DNA of 23,239 bases from CAZBUB01 sp046546355 (GTDB taxonomy: Bacteria > Desulfobacterota > Desulfovibrionia > Desulfovibrionales > Desulfothermaceae): positions 1 to 23,239 of the forward strand of contig JBKGXZ010000020.1 in the NCBI GenBank assembly GCA_046546355.1, given 5' to 3'. Positions 21,028 through 23,239 of this stretch are shown here, piece after piece; the first letter of the stretch is position 1; every line of letters starts with the position of its first letter. The notes below the pieces were generated by a model. That model was given only the letters and a program-made list of their open reading frames with translations. It did no database searches and had not been told where the DNA came from. The position numbers and the translations under genes were made by a program.

Positions 21028-22089
21028 CTATTCTGCCTGTTCCTGCCCGTATTTCTGGGAATATTCGGCATCCAGCTCCTCTACGATCTCTACCACCTCC
21101 TTAGCAGGCAGGCCGTCTTCCTCTTTTTCCTGGATCCATTCCTCCACTACGGGCTGGATGCGCTCCAGCCATTTCTGCTCCTCTTCAGGATCCAGCTGGA
21201 TCTCCTGCAGATCGTGCTCCTGTTTTGCGTACTTAAGGCCTTGTGTGGTGTATTCAGCTCTGAGCTTGCCGTATTTTAGGGCATACTCTTCGCTTACTTC
21301 CTGGATAATCTGCTGCAGATCCTGGGGCAGGGAATTCCAGGTCTCCTGGTTCATGACTTTCATGAACACAACATTGTACAGGTCAGGTGTTTCTGTGGCA
21401 TAATCCACCACCTCAGCCAGCTTAAAGCCTTTCAGGATGTCTGTGGGACCGAGAATTCCGTCCACTATACCCTGATCCAAGGCTAAATAGGACTCTGACA
21501 TGGGCAGGGCATGGGTCTTGGCTCCCAGCTTCTTCAAGGGAGGCACTGTTCCGCCCACGGCCCGGATCTCCTTGTCAGAGAGGTCATCCAGGTTGTGCAC
21601 TGGCTCTTTCCTGGTCATCAGATGCCCGGGTCCGGTGGCCCATAGGGTGAGCACCTTGACCTCCTCAAACTCGTCAATGTCCAGCTTGTCCTTGATCTCC
21701 TTATAGCCCTCGTGGAAGGTCATGGAGGCGGCTGTGGCATTCACGTTTTTGTAGCCGGGCAGCTCAAAGGCTTCAGTCAGGGGGAACATGCCGGAAGTAT
21801 AGGAGGGGCAGGTGGTGCCGATGTCCGCAACTCCGTCCACCACCCCGTTATAGATCTCCTTGGCTCCCAGCAGGGCCTCGCCTGGATGGAAGTCGATCTG
21901 GATTCGACCGTTGCTACGTTCTTCCACTTCCTCAATCCATTTCTTGTGACCCTCTTGGACCTGGAAATCTGTAGAGGGCCAGAAAGTGGCCATGGTTAAA
22001 TTGTAGACCTCATTCGAATCCGAAGCCCAAGAGACGCAGGGCACCAGCAAAATAAGACATAGCATTCCCAGAAACATACTGCTGCGCAT
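21028..22089 (-). CDS. dctP: TRAP transporter substrate-binding protein (DctP)
   Basis: This 353-residue periplasmic binding protein delivers substrate to DctQM. A signal peptide is clear: MRSS, a hydrophobic core (about 5-19) and a probable cleavage after VSWA (residue 22). The mature part follows the DctP fold, with EEVEERSNGRIQIDFHPGEALLGAKE (about 53-78, a family landmark) and the KEIRAVGG block in which R176 corresponds to the arginine that usually binds a substrate carboxylate. The start has AAAGGGGG about 6 nt upstream. The C-terminal 60 residues are very acidic and Glu/Gln-rich. It lies 35 bp after tetR and is the first transporter gene. An organic acid is likely because of the conserved arginine, but the ligand is not identifiable. 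Confidence 0.94.
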   Translation of the reverse strand: MRSSMFLGMLCLILLVPCVSWASDSNEVYNLTMATFWPSTDFQVQEGHKKWIEEVEERSNGRIQIDFHPGEALLGAKEIYNGVVDGVADIGTTCPSYTSGMFPLTEAFELPGYKNVNATAASMTFHEGYKEIKDKLDIDEFEEVKVLTLWATGPGHLMTRKEPVHNLDDLSDKEIRAVGGTVPPLKKLGAKTHALPMSESYLALDQGIVDGILGPTDILKGFKLAEVVDYATETPDLYNVVFMKVMNQETWNSLPQDLQQIIQEVSEEYALKYGKLRAEYTTQGLKYAKQEHDLQEIQLDPEEEQKWLERIQPVVEEWIQEKEEDGLPAKEVVEIVEELDAEYSQKYGQEQAE

Positions 22090-22124
22090 GATAATCCCCC
22101 TTTCTTAAACAGTGAATACGATCC

Positions 22125-22712
22125 TTACCCATATATCAGCTCCTTGGCCAGGGTCTGGATGGCAAATCTCAGATCCTGCTTGCTCAGCACCCGGGTTCCC
22201 AGGGCCATCTGGATCAAGTAGCCGTCAAAAAGGGCGGTGACCAGGGCCCCTAGCTTTTTGCATTCCTGGGTGTTGGCGGTAAACGGGGTTAGCAACTCAG
22301 AGAACAAATCGCTGGAGAGCCTGTAGTTGCTGTTGTTCATCTTCTGCTTCAGCTCCTGCCTGCTGAAGGCATGGGTGGTGAATTCCAGGAAGACCTTGGA
22401 CCAGTTCTGATCGTCTATAATGGACTCCAGGAAATCTATGAGCACATCCAGGGCCTCCTGGACGCTGCCGGCGCTCTGCAGGCCATGCTGTCTGGAGGCC
22501 CTATACTCCCTTAGCCTTTTTTCCATGATATCCAGAAAGATATCATCCTTGCTCTTCCAGTAGCGGTAAAAATTTCCCTTGGCATATCCAGCATTTTCAG
22601 TAATCTCGGAGATGGTGCTGGCAGCAAAACCCTTGCGGCCAAAGACCTGGACTGCGGATTGCATAAGCTCATTCTTGGTTTGTCTGGATTTTTCCTTTTG
22701 CTTCCAGGCCAT
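22125..22712 (-). CDS. TetR-family transcriptional regulator
   Basis: The 195-residue protein has an N-terminal TetR helix-turn-helix (about 12-58). The residues ASTISEITENAGYAKGNFYRYW (about 31-52) are the classic second and third helices. A diverse all-helical ligand-binding part follows, of normal length for the family. I chose the ATG at 22712, which has AGGAG about 10 nt upstream. The open frame runs back to 22922 only because repeat copy C is open there. It is the first gene of a minus-strand run with dctP, dctQ and dctM, so it probably represses its own operon through the palindrome at 22738-22750. A ligand related to the transported substrate would release it. The regulation is inferred from position and sequence symmetry. 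Confidence 0.93.
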   Translation of the reverse strand: MAWKQKEKSRQTKNELMQSAVQVFGRKGFAASTISEITENAGYAKGNFYRYWKSKDDIFLDIMEKRLREYRASRQHGLQSAGSVQEALDVLIDFLESIIDDQNWSKVFLEFTTHAFSRQELKQKMNNSNYRLSSDLFSELLTPFTANTQECKKLGALVTALFDGYLIQMALGTRVLSKQDLRFAIQTLAKELIYG

Positions 22713-22737
22713 GCGGATTTGTCTCCTGTTCAATAAA

Positions 22738-22780
22738 TGACCAACGGTCAAAAAATATAGGCTTCTGCTGCTGCTGTCAA
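22738..22780 (-). promoter_or_regulatory. Promoter and TetR-type operator of the tetR-dctPQM operon
   Basis: The perfect palindrome TGACC-AAC-GGTCA (22738-22750) lies 25 bp upstream of the tetR ATG. Just upstream on the minus strand is a -35 TTGACA (22775-22780). The -10 is either TATATT (22754-22759, 15-bp spacer) or TATTTT (22752-22757, 17-bp spacer). The operator would thus overlap the transcription start, a classic position for repression. The palindrome is seen directly; TetR binding is inferred. Confidence 0.6.
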
Positions 22781-22833
22781 GCTCAATGGACAGGGCAGAA
22801 TAAATATAATATTTTGCTTCGCTATGAGACGTA

Positions 22834-22924
22834 TACGACCACGACAACGACAGCGAGGGAAGGGCAGAGCAAATCGTAATCGTGGTCGTTGTCGCAATCG
22901 CTATCGATACTAATGATATCAATA
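22834..22924. repeat. Mosaic intergenic repeat, copy C (module 1 + core)
   Basis: This copy matches 304-394 of copy A at 88 of 91 positions and ends with the shared core. It lacks module 2. It lies between the divergent tetR promoter and the small membrane-protein gene at 22941, and the ribosome-binding site of that gene (22928-22933) begins 3 nt after the core ends. The three differences from copy A are single-base transitions, suggesting recent copying or sequence conservation. Confidence 0.85.
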
Positions 22925-22940
22925 CATAAGGAGACAGTCC

Positions 22941-23159
22941 TTGAGCCCCAAGTCTAAGCAGAAGCTTTTGCTGTACCTGAACCCTGTACTGTTCCTGCTG
23001 GCTGTGTTTCAGATCTGCAGCGGAGTTTTAATGAGCCAGTTCTTCCAGCTCTATTCCTTGCACCAGCTCAATGGCTATCTCCTGGGCCTGGCCATCCTGC
23101 TGCACATTATCCTGAACTGGAGCTGGATCAGGATGAATTACCTGCCTAAGAGGAAATAA
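22941..23159 (+). CDS. Small DUF4405-like membrane protein
   Basis: The 72-residue protein has two hydrophobic segments (about 9-32 and 44-61) and a basic C-terminus. The pattern LNPVLFLLAVFQICSGVLM, then SLHQLNGYLLGLAILLHIILNWSWI, resembles the DUF4405 family (cytochrome-b-like helical hairpins). Histidines near residues 41 and 56 could bind haem in such a fold. The start is TTG with a strong AAGGAG (22928-22933) 7 nt upstream. It is divergent from tetR, and its upstream region is repeat copy C. No redox partner gene is visible before the window ends. The family assignment is from pattern memory; function is unknown. Confidence 0.75.
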   Translation: MSPKSKQKLLLYLNPVLFLLAVFQICSGVLMSQFFQLYSLHQLNGYLLGLAILLHIILNWSWIRMNYLPKRK

Positions 23160-23239
23160 ACCAGCAGACATGTCATTGCTTTCCAAGCTGCTCCCGCCAG
23201 AACGTGCTGTTGGACTGTCCAGCCCTTTGCTGCGAATTT

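Noticed and set aside
22713..22922. N-terminal extension of the TetR protein
   Set aside because: It would translate repeat copy C and the promoter/operator. The ATG at 22712 has a ribosome-binding site and gives a standard TetR length.
1..23239. CRISPR array, tRNA, rRNA or transposase gene
   Set aside because: No regularly spaced direct repeats, no cloverleaf or rRNA-like sequence, and no transposase or integrase motifs were found by reading.

Overview
The window looks like a chromosomal segment of a moderately GC-rich anaerobic desulfobacterial (Deltaproteobacteria-type) bacterium, most plausibly a Desulfovibrionales-like sulfate reducer. This is an inference from gene content: a 587-residue formate--tetrahydrofolate ligase with the extended N-terminus I associate with that group, REC-rich signalling proteins, a TRAP transporter, and (Asp-X)n hexamer-type intergenic repeats. 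No rRNA, tRNA, CRISPR array, transposase or phage gene was seen.

Left end (1-2392). An intergenic region of about 480 bp holds a possible pseudoknot, a 16-bp perfect inverted repeat and the largest copy of a mosaic repeat. It is followed by a minus-strand dnaA with a divergent sequence: no arginine at the arginine-finger position and an altered DNA-recognition motif. dnaA has no dnaN, recF or gyrB beside it and is divergent from fhs. The 583-bp gap between dnaA and fhs holds an inverted pair of DnaA-box-like sites, a strong sigma70-type promoter and a roughly 170-nt, apparently structured leader.

Centre (2393-16470). fhs ends at a clean intrinsic terminator. Then come a HEAT-repeat/receiver protein (+), a REC-PAS-GGDEF(degenerate)-EAL protein (-), and a seven-gene plus-strand run: REC-PP2C phosphatase, HATPase anti-sigma-type kinase, STAS antagonist, a giant CheA with its own receiver, CheW, CheB and CheR. 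A single-domain receiver (-) converges on cheR. The layout suggests one signalling island in which a chemosensory kinase/adaptation pathway is built next to an RsbU/RsbW/RsbV-style partner switch and a c-di-GMP phosphodiesterase. No methyl-accepting receptor gene is in the window, so the input must come from elsewhere.

Right part (16551-23239). A fused phosphotransferase-like/P-loop kinase (-) is divergent from an amidohydrolase-2 gene (+). A minus-strand tetR-dctP-dctQ-dctM operon follows; it encodes a TRAP transporter and has a TGACC-N3-GGTCA operator at the tetR promoter and a chain of hairpins between dctP and dctQ. A 72-residue membrane protein of DUF4405 type (+) ends the window. The last 80 bases (23160-23239) show no feature I can support.

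The most distinctive non-coding signal is a modular repeat present three times (304-460, 19035-19118, 22834-22924). All copies share an 18-bp core. One copy carries modules on both sides of the core, and the other two carry only one module each.
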